Assembly: GCA_900316385.1 (NCBI GenBank)
Contig: ONCP01000005.1
Location: 13,186 to 77,185 of the forward strand
Origin: an uncultured Eubacteriales bacterium
GTDB taxonomy: Bacteria > Bacillota > Clostridia > Oscillospirales > Acutalibacteraceae
Reading direction: 5' to 3'
Length of the DNA: 64,000 nucleotides
Positions 16,186 through 24,820 of this stretch are shown here, piece after piece; the stretch's first letter is position 1, and each line of letters starts with the position of its first letter. Both the position numbers and the translations under genes were made by a program. The notes below the pieces were generated by a model. The model was not told the DNA's origin. It did not search any database and saw only the letters and a list, made by a program, of their open reading frames with translations.

Positions 16186-17844
16186 TTACTCTTTTCCGAG
16201 AGTTTCCGCGTCGATCTCGTTCTGCTGAGCTACGACGCTTTCACCGCAATAGATCTTTCTGAGCACGGGCTTTTCGATCTTGCCCGTGGGATTGCGGGGA
16301 ACGTCGGCAAAGATGATCTTTCTCGGTCTTTTGTACCTCGGGAGCTCCATACAGAAGGCGTTTACCTCGTCCTCGGTAAGCTCGCAGTCCTCCTTAACCT
16401 CGATGACCGCCGCGGCGATCTCGCCGAGACGCTGGTCGGGAAGTCCGATGACGGCTACGTCCTTGATCTTGTCGTTCGATCTGAGGAAATCCTCGATCTG
16501 AACGGGATAGATATTCTCGCCGCCCGAGATGATGACGTCCTTCTTTCTGTCTACAAGGTAGATAAAGCCGTCGCGGTCGCGCTCCGCCATATCGCCCGTG
16601 TAGAGCCAGCCTTCGCTGTCGAGAACCTCGGCGGTCGCCTCGGGATCCTTGTAGTAGCATTTCATAACGCCGGGGCCCTTGACCGCAAGCTCGCCGACGC
16701 CGTTGATAACGTCCTCGCGGTTCTCGTTTACTATTCTTACCTCCCAGCCGAAGCCCGGGATACCGATCGCGCCGACCTTGTTGGTGTTTTCAACGCCGAG
16801 GTGAACGCAGCCGGGTCCGATCGACTCGGAAAGACCGTAGTTGGTGTCGTACTGATGATTCGGGAAAACCTTTTTCCAGCGCTTGATCAGAGTGGGCGGC
16901 ACGGGCTGAGCGCCGATGTGCATAAGTCTCCACTGGCTGATCTCGTAATCGTTGAGGTTGATCCTGCCGGAATCGATAGCGTCGAGGATATCCTGCGCCC
17001 ACGGAACGAGCAGCCAGACGATCGTGCACCTCTCCTCGCTGACAGTGCGGATGATCCACTCGGGGCTGACGCCGCGCAGGATGACCGCCTTGGAGCCCGA
17101 ATAGAGGCTGCCGAACCAGTGCATTTTTGCGCCCGTATGATAGAGCGGCGGAATGCAGAGGAAAACATCGTCCTTTGTCTGACCGTGGTGAGCCTGCTCA
17201 ACCTTCGCGGAGTGGCTGAGGCTCTCGTGATTATGCAAAATCGCCTTGGGGAAGCCTGTGGTTCCCGACGAAAAATAAATAGCCGCGTCGTCCTCATCGG
17301 TGAGGTATACGCTCGGAGCGTGGGAGGAACAATAAGGTATGAGCTTTTCGTAGCTGTCCGCGAAGGGCGGGCAGTCGTCTCCCACATAAAAGCAGTTCTT
17401 CACCTTGGGGATCTTGCCGAGGATCTCCTCGACTCTGCCGATGAACTCGGGACCGAAAACAAGCACGTCGGAATCGGACTGATTGAGACAGTAGGCGATC
17501 TCGTCGGCTGTGTAGCGGAAATTGAGCGGAACGGCGAGCGCGCCCATCTTGAGCGCTCCGAAATAGATCGGGAGCCAGTCGATACAGTTGAGCAGAAGTA
17601 TCGCGACCTTGTCGCCCTTCTTGACGCCGCGGGTGAGCAGGAGATTGGCAAAGCGGTTCGCCTTTACGTCAAACTCGCCCCACGTCATCTGCTTTCTGAA
17701 GGCGCCCGAGCGGTTGCTCTCGATAAGCGAATACTCTCTCCATGTGATATGCGGGATGTTCTTGACCTCGGGGTTGATCTCCACAAGGGCTATGTCATCC
17801 TTGAAATATGTTGCGTTTCTTGTGAGTAACTCTGTGATCGGCAT
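16186..17844 (-). CDS. AMP-dependent acyl-CoA synthetase/ligase
   Basis: The 552-residue ANL-superfamily enzyme activates a carboxylic acid through an acyl-adenylate and loads it on CoA. The P-loop YFSSGTTGFPKA is near residue 190, YGLSES near 340, GWLYTGDMAERDRDGFIYL near 427, the hinge DRKKDVIISGGENIYP near 447 and the catalytic lysine in NPTGKIEKPVLRK near 527. The overall form is that of medium/long-chain fatty acid or aromatic acid CoA ligases; the true substrate is unknown. It is monocistronic, and no beta-oxidation genes are present in the window. Confidence 0.93.
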   Translation of the reverse strand: MPITELLTRNATYFKDDIALVEINPEVKNIPHITWREYSLIESNRSGAFRKQMTWGEFDVKANRFANLLLTRGVKKGDKVAILLLNCIDWLPIYFGALKMGALAVPLNFRYTADEIAYCLNQSDSDVLVFGPEFIGRVEEILGKIPKVKNCFYVGDDCPPFADSYEKLIPYCSSHAPSVYLTDEDDAAIYFSSGTTGFPKAILHNHESLSHSAKVEQAHHGQTKDDVFLCIPPLYHTGAKMHWFGSLYSGSKAVILRGVSPEWIIRTVSEERCTIVWLLVPWAQDILDAIDSGRINLNDYEISQWRLMHIGAQPVPPTLIKRWKKVFPNHQYDTNYGLSESIGPGCVHLGVENTNKVGAIGIPGFGWEVRIVNENREDVINGVGELAVKGPGVMKCYYKDPEATAEVLDSEGWLYTGDMAERDRDGFIYLVDRKKDVIISGGENIYPVQIEDFLRSNDKIKDVAVIGLPDQRLGEIAAAVIEVKEDCELTEDEVNAFCMELPRYKRPRKIIFADVPRNPTGKIEKPVLRKIYCGESVVAQQNEIDAETLGKE

Positions 17845-18067
17845 TTTCTTTCCTCATTCTTTTGTCATTTTATCGAAAAAGCCCCTATCTCGGGGCAAAC
17901 AGTGCATTAATACTATCTCACTTTCGAAGCCTTTTGTCAAGTATAACCAAGTAATGTAACACAAATTTGGGAGTTGTGCACAAAGAGCCGCTGCTTTTTT
18001 AGTTTAAATTGCTAAAGCTTTAAAGCTTTAAAGCCCAAAAATGCAGAGCGGCATTTCCAAAATTTTC
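17845..18067. other. Divergent intergenic region
   Basis: It contains a GCCCC/GGGGC hairpin near 17882-17897 in the presumed leader of the acyl-CoA synthetase gene and a short AAAGCTTT repeat (18013-18033). No small gene was found. Confidence 0.5.
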
Positions 18068-18096
18068 TTGCAACGACTACGATTATATGTTAGAAT
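18068..18096 (+). promoter_or_regulatory. Promoter of the pyruvyl transferase pair
   Basis: TTGCAA and TAGAAT are separated by 17 bases, 38 bases before the start codon. Confidence 0.6.
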
Positions 18097-18134
18097 ATAT
18101 TAAATACATATTTCAAGGTCAGGTGGTAAAACGT

Positions 18135-19406
18135 ATGAAATACGGCGTTTTATATAACAAGTACAACATTAATATCGGCGACGACATTCAGGCGTACGCC
18201 ACGGCGAGGTTTTTGCCGAGGGTTGATTACTTCATCGACCGCGAGCACATCGACGAGTTCAAAACCGACAGCGGCGAGCCCGTTGCGGTGATAATGAACG
18301 CGTGGTATATGTGGGCAAAATGGAACTGGCCGCCTTCAAAATATATTCTTCCGAATATGATAGGCTTCCATTACGCCGACCACCAGCTCGCGCATCAGCC
18401 CGGTTCTCCGATCAAGTTCGAGTTTCTCGAGGGGATCGGCGGAGATTATCTGAGGGCTTACGGCCCCGTCGGCTGCCGCGACAAGTTCACGATGAAGGAG
18501 CTTCAAAAGCGCGGTATCGACGCTTATTTTTCGGGCTGTATCACAATGACTCTCCCGAAAATGCCCGAGCGCGAGGACAAGGGCAGCTACATCTGCCTTG
18601 TTGACCTTGACAAAAGGGTCGAGCGCAAGATCATAAAAATGCTTGAGAACGAGGATATCGAGGTCAAGGTGATAACCCAGAACCGCGAGCGCAACGGCGA
18701 TATGACCTGGGAGGAAAGGTGCGATATGGTCGAGGAGCTTCTCACGCTCTACCAGAACGCGAGGTGCATCGTCACAAAGCGTCTGCACTGCTCTCTGCCG
18801 TGTCTTGCGATGGACGTTCCCGTTTATCTGGTCAAGGAGATGGAGAACGACATCCGCTTTGACCCATACTACGACTTTTTCTATCGCACAACGGTAACAA
18901 AATTCCTCAACGACGAGTTCGATTACGATTTTCTCAATCCTCCGCCGAACAAGGGGCTTCACCTTCCCTATCGCGAGAGCCTGATCGAGAGCTGTGAAAG
19001 CTTTGTAAAACAGGTGGAAAACGAGACAAGAACAGCTGACGAGCTCGTGAAAACCGTATACACGCCCGAGGAGGTCATGCGCTGGCGTCACGACACGATG
19101 AAGACCGCGATGGATCTGTGGCTTGTAGAGGGCAGAGTTGTCCAGAAGGACAAAAAGGCTCTTGAAAAACAATGCGTGAAATACGACAAGAAGATCGCGA
19201 GACTCGAGGAAAAGCTCGAAAGCTCCCGAAACAACACCAGAAAATTCAAGGGCGAGCTCTCGGAGGTAAAGAAGGATCGCGACAAAATCATAAAACAGCG
19301 CGACGAGCTTGAAAAGAAGAAAAAGGCGCTCGAAAAGGAAAAAGCGGACTTCAAGGCGCTGTCTAAATTCCAAAAGATAAAAGCAATTCTTAAAAACGAG
19401 GTATGA
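18135..19406 (+). CDS. Polysaccharide pyruvyl transferase family protein, first copy
   Basis: The 423-residue protein belongs to the family that adds pyruvate ketals from phosphoenolpyruvate to surface glycans (CsaB-like, PF04230). Seen are NIGDDIQAYATARFLP near residue 12, GPVGCRDKFTMKELQKRG near 114 and the late CIVTKRLHCSLPCLAMDVP near 215, which carry the conserved Arg/His positions. A Lys/Glu-rich coiled coil fills about residues 345-415. The start at 18135 matches its neighbour's MKYG start and follows AGGTGG by eight bases; an upstream ATG at 18087 has no ribosome site. Its stop codon overlaps the next reading frame. No glycosyltransferases lie nearby. Confidence 0.87.
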   Translation: MKYGVLYNKYNINIGDDIQAYATARFLPRVDYFIDREHIDEFKTDSGEPVAVIMNAWYMWAKWNWPPSKYILPNMIGFHYADHQLAHQPGSPIKFEFLEGIGGDYLRAYGPVGCRDKFTMKELQKRGIDAYFSGCITMTLPKMPEREDKGSYICLVDLDKRVERKIIKMLENEDIEVKVITQNRERNGDMTWEERCDMVEELLTLYQNARCIVTKRLHCSLPCLAMDVPVYLVKEMENDIRFDPYYDFFYRTTVTKFLNDEFDYDFLNPPPNKGLHLPYRESLIESCESFVKQVENETRTADELVKTVYTPEEVMRWRHDTMKTAMDLWLVEGRVVQKDKKALEKQCVKYDKKIARLEEKLESSRNNTRKFKGELSEVKKDRDKIIKQRDELEKKKKALEKEKADFKALSKFQKIKAILKNEV

Positions 19407-19411
19407 GGCGT

Positions 19412-20632
19412 ATGAAATACGGATTATTGATGCACAAGCCGACGACTAACTGGGGCGACGACATTCAGTCCTACGCGATAAGACAGTTTCTTCCCCACGT
19501 TGACTACATTATCAACCGCGAGGAGATCAACTCCTTTGAAAGCGACGACAAGGAACCCGTAGCGATCGTTATGGCGGCGTGGTGGATGTGGTATAAATGG
19601 AACTGGCCGCCCTCAAAGTATGTGCTTCCCTACTTCACGGGCTTCCATTATTCCGACAACAAGGCGGCAAAGCAGGCGGGCTGTCCCGCTAACTTCCTTT
19701 TCCTTTCGGGTCTGGGCGGAAAATATATGAACGCCTACGGTCCCGTGGGCTGCCGCGATTACTTTACCCGCGAAAACCTGAAATCCCAGAAGGTCAACGC
19801 GGAGTTCTCGGGCTGTATCACGCTGACGCTTCCCAAGCAGAAAAAGGTCAAGCCCGAGAAGGAATATATTTGTATCGTTGACGTTGCCGCGAGCGTGGAG
19901 AAGAAGATCCGCGAGCAGCTTGAGGGCACCGACATCGAGATCAAAAAAATCACCCACGACCTCCCCAAGGAGCACAAGAGCCTGAGCTGGGAGGAGAGAA
20001 TGGACAAGGTCGAGGAGCTTTTGACGATCTACCAGAACGCCAAGTGCGTCGTCACAAGAAGGCTCCACTGCGCTCTGCCGTGTCTGGCGATGGGCGTTCC
20101 GACGCTTCTGGCGATCCACACGCTCGAGAGCATTCGCTTTATCCCCTATTGCGACTGGCTCCACTGCTGTCTGCCCAAGCAATTCGCGAGCGGCGAGTAT
20201 GAGTACGACGTAACGAATCCCCCCGCGAACCCCACTCTGCATATGGAGACAAGGGAAAAGCTTATCGCGGGAGTAAAGGGCTTTGTAGCGGACGCCGAGA
20301 AGAACACTCTCACCGCCGACGAGCTCAAGCGCAAGCATTTCCGCTGTAAGGAAAAGAAGATCGAAAAATGGCGCAATAAGAATATGAAGATCACCGCCCA
20401 AATGTGGGAGGAGGAGATGGCGCCCGACTGGAACGAAAAAGAGAAAAAGACCAACGCCGATATCTACAAGCGCATAAACGAGATCAAGAAAACAAGGAAG
20501 ATCGAGGAGCTTAAAAAGCAGAACAAGATATACGGCGAATTGATGGTCGCTTATCTCAAGCAGGCGAGAAGGATCTTTGCCGCGAAGAAGAAGGCGGAGG
20601 CTGAAGCCAAGAAGAAGAAGAAAGCAAAATAA
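19412..20632 (+). CDS. Polysaccharide pyruvyl transferase family protein, second copy
   Basis: This 406-residue paralogue of the preceding gene has matching landmarks: WGDDIQSYAIRQFLP near residue 13, GPVGCRDYFTRENLKSQ near 115, and CVVTRRLHCALPCLAMGVP near 216. It also ends in a Lys-rich coiled coil (MKITAQ onwards, ending KKKKKAK). The start at 19412 is preferred because it aligns with the first copy and lies after GAGG; an in-frame ATG nine bases earlier is possible. The two genes are nearly contiguous and probably arose by tandem duplication, with substrates unknown. Confidence 0.86.
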   Translation: MKYGLLMHKPTTNWGDDIQSYAIRQFLPHVDYIINREEINSFESDDKEPVAIVMAAWWMWYKWNWPPSKYVLPYFTGFHYSDNKAAKQAGCPANFLFLSGLGGKYMNAYGPVGCRDYFTRENLKSQKVNAEFSGCITLTLPKQKKVKPEKEYICIVDVAASVEKKIREQLEGTDIEIKKITHDLPKEHKSLSWEERMDKVEELLTIYQNAKCVVTRRLHCALPCLAMGVPTLLAIHTLESIRFIPYCDWLHCCLPKQFASGEYEYDVTNPPANPTLHMETREKLIAGVKGFVADAEKNTLTADELKRKHFRCKEKKIEKWRNKNMKITAQMWEEEMAPDWNEKEKKTNADIYKRINEIKKTRKIEELKKQNKIYGELMVAYLKQARRIFAAKKKAEAEAKKKKKAK

Positions 20633-20644
20633 TAAACGGAAACG

Positions 20645-20680
20645 GAGCTGTCGCGGAAGCGGCGGCTCCTTTTGTCAAGG
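20645..20680 (+). terminator. Terminator of the pyruvyl transferase pair
   Basis: GGAGCTGTCGC pairs with GCGGCGGCTCC, allowing G-U pairs, around a four-base loop and is followed by TTTT. Confidence 0.7.
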
Positions 20681-20712
20681 CAAGGCTTAAACAAATATTT
20701 TTTGTATAGCTG

Positions 20713-20741
20713 TTGACAAACGGCGAAATATATAATATAAT
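20713..20741 (+). promoter_or_regulatory. tRNA cluster promoter
   Basis: TTGACA and TATAAT are separated by 17 bases, 32 bases before tRNA-Met. Confidence 0.75.
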
Positions 20742-20773
20742 AACTAATGCTGATTTCATAAATCGGCAGACGT

Positions 20774-20850
20774 GGCGGAATAGCTCAGCTGGCTAGAGCA
20801 TTCGGTTCATACCCGAAGTGTCGTAGGTTCAAGTCCTATTTCCGCTACCA
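20774..20850 (+). tRNA. tRNA-Met (anticodon CAT)
   Basis: A full cloverleaf can be drawn: acceptor GGCGGAA/TTCCGCT (one G-U), TA at 8-9, anticodon stem TTCGG/CCGAA with loop TTCATAC, T-arm with GGTTCAAGTCC, and encoded CCA. The anticodon stem lacks the three G-C pairs of initiators, so it is elongator Met; a lysidine-modified Ile tRNA cannot be wholly excluded. Confidence 0.93.
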
Positions 20851-20852
20851 AC

Positions 20853-20927
20853 GGCCCGGTGGTCAAGCGGTTAAGACACCGCCCTTTCACGGCGGTAACA
20901 CGGGTTCAATTCCCGTCCGGGTCACCA
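20853..20927 (+). tRNA. tRNA-Glu (anticodon TTC)
   Basis: The 75-base gene has acceptor GGCCCGG/CCGGGTC with one G-U pair, anticodon stem CCGCC/GGCGG with the loop holding TTC, a GGGTTCAATTCCC T-arm and encoded CCA. It starts two bases after tRNA-Met. Confidence 0.95.
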
Positions 20928-20933
20928 CAAACT

Positions 20934-21021
20934 GCTGGTGTGGTGGAATAGGCAGACACAAGGGACTTAAAATCCCTCGGACTTATAATCCGTACCGGTT
21001 CAAGTCCGGTCACCAGCACCA
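20934..21021 (+). tRNA. tRNA-Leu (anticodon TAA)
   Basis: The 88-base gene has acceptor GCTGGTG/CACCAGC, anticodon stem GGGAC/..TCCC with TAA at 20968-20970, a long class II variable arm (TCGGACTTATAATCCGT), a CCGGTTCAAGTCCGG T-arm and CCA. It is the last gene of the tRNA cluster. Confidence 0.95.
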
Positions 21022-21031
21022 TACCAAAAGA

Positions 21032-21062
21032 ACAGCCACCCGTTTGGGTGGCTGTCCTTTTT
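21032..21062 (+). terminator. tRNA cluster terminator
   Basis: ACAGCCACCC and GGGTGGCTGT arms with a GTTT loop are followed by CCTTTTTATAT. Confidence 0.9.
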
Positions 21063-21076
21063 ATATATTAAAGAAT

Positions 21077-21475
21077 GTGACCGGACTTGAAAGGCGGAAA
21101 AAGAAAACAGTCCTGTGGACTGTTTTCCCGCCGTTGGGTTCAGCGCGATTTTTAGCTTTGTACCGATTTATCAGGCGAAACGTAACGTATAGGACTGATG
21201 GAGCGCAGGTCACCGGCACCATATCTGCATATGTGACCGGACTTGAAAGGCGGATAAAGAAAACAGTCCTGTGGACTGTTTTCCCGCCGTTGGGTTTAGC
21301 GCGATTTTTAGCTTTGTACCGATTTATCAAGCGAAACGTAACGTTTAGGACTGATGGAGCGCAGGTCACCGTTCCTCTTTTGCCACCCAAACGGGTGGCT
21401 GTCCTTTTTATATATTAAAGAATGTGACCGGACTTGAAAGGCGGATAAAGAAAACAGTCCTGTGGACTGTTTAGT
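21077..21475. repeat. Repeat derived from the tRNA-Leu end and its terminator
   Basis: Copies begin gtgaccggacttgaaaggcgg at 21077, 21233 and 21424 (the last truncated). The first 15 bases are the exact reverse complement of the tRNA-Leu T-arm and part of its acceptor (21000-21014). The first copy ends gcaggtcaccggcaccata, a tRNA-3'-end-like sequence; the second ends in a copy of the terminator region (from about 21383). Interiors (cagtcctgtggactgtttt and gcgatttttagctttgtac) are nearly identical. No gene is supported here. Confidence 0.8.
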
Positions 21476-21542
21476 AATGAAATATGAAAAATAAAAAATT
21501 GAAAAAACGGTCGGTCAAGAGGAGCCGATCTCTGCCGACTGC

Positions 21543-21914
21543 TCAAGCGGTATACCTCTCCATATGCTTTTTTATCGCGGAGAAGGTAGCGTCGCTGATG
21601 ACGTGCTCTATCCTGCAGGCGTCGTTGACGGCGTTCTCCTCGTCAACGCCGAGGCGCATAAACATCTCGCTGAGAACCGTGTGGCGCTCGTAGGTTCGCT
21701 CGGCGACCTCAAGACCCGAATCGGTCAGCTTGATGCTGCCGTCCTGTCCGACCGTGATATATCCTCCGTCGCGCAGGATACCCATCGCGCGGCTGACGCT
21801 CGGCTTTGAGTATCCGAGCTCGGACGCGACGTCGATCGCGCGCACAAAGGGCTTCTTCTGCCTTAAAACATAAATGGTCTCCAGATACATTTCTCCCGAT
21901 TCCTTGAGTATCAC
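21543..21914 (-). CDS. DtxR-family iron-dependent repressor of the feo cluster
   Basis: The 123-residue protein has the winged helix RAIDVASELGYSKPSVSRAMGIL at about 25-47 and the metal domain. Ligand positions are Met and Glu in GEMYLETIY, His in YERHTVL, and Cys, Glu and His in DACRIEHVISD: the Met/Cys pair is that of iron-type DtxR/IdeR. No SH3 domain is present. It starts at GTG 21914 with AGGAGG nine bases upstream. It lies on the same strand after the feo genes and has its own promoter, so it is the likely iron regulator of that cluster. Confidence 0.9.
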   Translation of the reverse strand: MILKESGEMYLETIYVLRQKKPFVRAIDVASELGYSKPSVSRAMGILRDGGYITVGQDGSIKLTDSGLEVAERTYERHTVLSEMFMRLGVDEENAVNDACRIEHVISDATFSAIKKHMERYTA

Positions 21915-21941
21915 AAGCCTCAGCCTCCTTTTTACGGAAGC

Positions 21942-21970
21942 ATTATAACATATTTTTCATACAATGGCAA
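21942..21970 (-). promoter_or_regulatory. Promoter of the feo-linked DtxR-type gene
   Basis: On the minus strand TTGCCA (21965-21970) and TATAAT (21942-21947) are separated by 17 bases. No palindromic operator of the TTAGY type is seen here. Confidence 0.6.
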
Positions 21971-22002
21971 GGCGGAAGAATCACTGTTCTTCCGCCCTTG
22001 AT

Positions 22003-22185
22003 TTATTGATTTTTCTTGTGACACTGTCCCGACATAGCGCAGCCCTTGCAGCTCGGGCAGCCGCACACCAAGGATTTGCCCGCGCGCTTTTTCCTTATCA
22101 TACTGATGATAACCGCCGCGACCATCGCGATCAGCACAGCGCAGATAACGATCGTACCGATATTATTTGTGATCCACGCCAACAT
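22003..22185 (-). CDS. FeoB-associated Cys-rich membrane protein
   Basis: The 60-residue protein has one N-terminal transmembrane segment (WITNNIGTIVICAVLIAMVAAV), a basic IRKKRAGKS stretch and a cytosolic cluster CGCPSCKGCAMSGQC. This is the FeoB-associated small protein type common in Clostridia and is thought to help ferrous iron transport; a direct role is not proven. It follows feoB by 12 bases with AAGGAG before the ATG. Confidence 0.9.
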   Translation of the reverse strand: MLAWITNNIGTIVICAVLIAMVAAVIISMIRKKRAGKSLVCGCPSCKGCAMSGQCHKKNQ

Positions 22186-22197
22186 AAAATCAACTCC

Positions 22198-24675
22198 TTA
22201 TTTTATTCTGACCTTTTTTGTGAGCTTGTTCGCTTCCTTGTACGGCTTGAACAGCATAAACAGCATTCCCGCGATCAGAAGCGCCGAAACGATCAGTCCG
22301 AAAATGTTCAGGCTGCCTGTGAACGCGCCGCCGATCTGATTGATACAAAGAGCGATAACATACGCGAAGCCGCACTGGTAAGCGATAGCGAACGCCGTCC
22401 ACTTGGCGGAGTTCATCTCGCGCTTGATAGCGCCCATCGCCGCGAAACAGGGAGCGCAGAGCAGGTTGAACACAAGGAAGGAGAATCCCGTAACGCTTGT
22501 GAACACGCTCGCGAGGGTCGCCCATACGGACATATCTCCGCCGCCGTAAAGCACGCCCATTGTGCCGACGATGTTTTCCTTGGCGATAAGACCCGTGATG
22601 GATGCCACTGCCGCCTGCCAGTTGCCCCAGCCGAGCGGAGCGAATATCCAGCTTATGCCGTTGCCGACTGCCGCCAGCATACTCTTGCCGATATCGTCCT
22701 CGCCGAGCATCGTGAAGCCTCCGTCAACAAAGCCGAAGCGGCTGAGGAACCAGAGCACGATGGTGGAAAGCAGAATGATGGTACCTGCCTTTTTGATGAA
22801 CGACCAGCCGCGCTCCCACATTGAACGGAGCACGTTGCCGATCGTCGGCAGATGGTAAGCGGGAAGCTCCATAACGAACGGAGCAGGCTCGCCCGCGAAC
22901 ATTTTTGTCTTTTTGAGCATAATGCCCGAAATGATGATAGCCGCCATACCGATGAAGTACGCGCCTGTGCTGACCCACGGCGAGCCGCCGAAGATCGCGC
23001 CCGCGATCATAGCGATAAACGGGATCTTGGCTCCGCAGGGAATGAAGGTCGTCGTCATTATCGTCATTCGCCTGTCGCGCTCGTTTTCAATGGTTCGCGA
23101 CGCCATAATGCCCGGGATACCGCAACCCGTTCCGATAAGGATCGGAATGAAGGATTTGCCCGAAAGACCGAAGCGTCGGAAGATCCTGTCGAGTACAAAC
23201 GCGATACGCGCCATATATCCGCAAGCCTCAAGGAACGCGAGAAGCAGAAAGAGCACGAGCATTTGCGGAACGAAGCCGAGCACCGCGCCTACGCCCGCGA
23301 TGATACCGTCGAGGATCAGTCCCGAGAGCCATTCGGGAGCGTTCGCGGCTTCAAGCCAACCGCCTACGATCGCGGGGACACCGGGTACCCAGATTCCGAA
23401 CTCGGCGGGATCGTCGGGCTTGCCGTCGTTCTTGACAAAGAGCTCCGCGGAGGACTTGACGTCCTCGCCCGTAACGGTCTCCTCGCCGACTTCAAGCGTT
23501 TCCTCGTCCTCGGACTCGTAGGTGAATTCATCGTCGTCCTTTACGCCTGAGGCAAACGCCTTTACCTCCTTGACGGCTTTTGCGGGGTCGTATTCCTCGC
23601 TCTCAAAGTCGAGCACCGACAGCAAGGCTTCGTTCTCGGCAGCTTCCGCCGAGCCTGTCAGAACGCCGATCGCCTCGGCGTGCTCGTCGTACTCGGAGTC
23701 GCCTATTCCGACGAGGTGATAGCCGTCGCCGAACAAGCCGTCGTTCGCCCAGTCGGTCGCCATCTGACCAACCGTCTGCATCGAGAGATAGTAAACAAGG
23801 AACATAATGATAACGAATATCGGCAGTCCGAGCCAGCGGTTCGTGACGACCCTGTCGATTTTGTCCGAGGTCGAAAGCTGTCCCTTCTGCTTGTTCTTGT
23901 AAACGCCGTCAATGATCTTGCCGATATAAACGTAACGCTCGTTCGTGATGATTGATTCCGCGTCGTCGTCGTATTCCTCTTCGACCGCCTTGATGTCGTT
24001 TTCTACGTGCTTTAAGGTCGATTCGCTCAAGCCGAGCTTTTCGATGACCTTATCGTCGCGCTCAAAAATCTTAACGGCGTACCAGCGCTGCTGCTCCTCG
24101 GGCATATCGTGCACGCACGCCTCCTCGATGTGGGCGATCGCGTGCTCAACGGAGCCCTCGAACGGATGTCCGGGCACGGGCTTTTTCTCCTCCGCCGCCT
24201 TTACCGCGGCTTCGGCAGCCTCCTGAATGCCTTTTCCCTTCAACGCAGAGATCTCAACGACCTTGCAGCCCAAGGCGCGTGAGAGCTCGGCGGTATTGAT
24301 CTTAACGCCTGTTTTCTCGACGACGTCCATCATATTGACGGCGATGATAACGGGGATACCAAGCTCGCAGAGCTGAGTTGTGAGATACAGGTTGCGCTCA
24401 AGATTGGTTCCGTCCACGATGTTCAGTATCGCGTCGGGACGCTCGTCGATAAGGTAATTTCGCGCTACGACCTCCTCCATTGTATACGGAGAAAGCGAGT
24501 AAATGCCCGGCAGGTCGGTGATCGTAACGTCGCTGTGCTTTTTGAGCTTGCCTTCCTTTTTCTCTACCGTTACGCCCGGCCAGTTGCCGACGAATTGATT
24601 AGCGCCTGTCAGCGCGTTGAACAGCGTGGTTTTTCCGCTGTTCGGGTTGCCCGCTAAGGCGATTTTGATACTCAT
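22198..24675 (-). CDS. feoB: Ferrous iron transport protein B
   Basis: FeoB is the GTPase-linked membrane carrier for Fe(II). Seen are G1 GNPNSGKTT near residue 9, G3 DLPG near 54, G4 NMMD near 114, the first membrane helix near 283-299 and the core helices from about 450 with ILIGTGCGIPG and the paired GATE-like repeat later. At 825 residues it is longer than usual; the excess is a very acidic segment of roughly 100 residues (about 320-425) placed between the first and second membrane helices, on the outside. It lies in feoA-feoA-feoB-small Cys-rich protein order. A DtxR-type operator precedes it, suggesting an internal controlled promoter. Confidence 0.95.
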   Translation of the reverse strand: MSIKIALAGNPNSGKTTLFNALTGANQFVGNWPGVTVEKKEGKLKKHSDVTITDLPGIYSLSPYTMEEVVARNYLIDERPDAILNIVDGTNLERNLYLTTQLCELGIPVIIAVNMMDVVEKTGVKINTAELSRALGCKVVEISALKGKGIQEAAEAAVKAAEEKKPVPGHPFEGSVEHAIAHIEEACVHDMPEEQQRWYAVKIFERDDKVIEKLGLSESTLKHVENDIKAVEEEYDDDAESIITNERYVYIGKIIDGVYKNKQKGQLSTSDKIDRVVTNRWLGLPIFVIIMFLVYYLSMQTVGQMATDWANDGLFGDGYHLVGIGDSEYDEHAEAIGVLTGSAEAAENEALLSVLDFESEEYDPAKAVKEVKAFASGVKDDDEFTYESEDEETLEVGEETVTGEDVKSSAELFVKNDGKPDDPAEFGIWVPGVPAIVGGWLEAANAPEWLSGLILDGIIAGVGAVLGFVPQMLVLFLLLAFLEACGYMARIAFVLDRIFRRFGLSGKSFIPILIGTGCGIPGIMASRTIENERDRRMTIMTTTFIPCGAKIPFIAMIAGAIFGGSPWVSTGAYFIGMAAIIISGIMLKKTKMFAGEPAPFVMELPAYHLPTIGNVLRSMWERGWSFIKKAGTIILLSTIVLWFLSRFGFVDGGFTMLGEDDIGKSMLAAVGNGISWIFAPLGWGNWQAAVASITGLIAKENIVGTMGVLYGGGDMSVWATLASVFTSVTGFSFLVFNLLCAPCFAAMGAIKREMNSAKWTAFAIAYQCGFAYVIALCINQIGGAFTGSLNIFGLIVSALLIAGMLFMLFKPYKEANKLTKKVRIK

Positions 24676-24702
24676 AAGATTTCCTCATTTCATTGACATA
24701 TA

Positions 24703-24718
24703 GTTAGCATTAGGTAAC
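24703..24718. promoter_or_regulatory. DtxR-type operator ahead of feoB
   Basis: The sequence GTTAGCATTAGGTAAC has arms GTTAGC and GGTAAC (one mismatch) and lies 28 bases before the feoB start in a 145-base gap, between TTGTCA-like and AT-rich promoter-like words on the minus strand. Confidence 0.6.
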
Positions 24719-24820
24719 TGATTGACAAAATTTTGGTCATCCCTTAAAAAGCGAGGAACATTTTTCGCAGAGAAACGGGGGAGCCTCCTTGCGCGCCTCG
24801 CCTGATGGGATGACGGCTGT

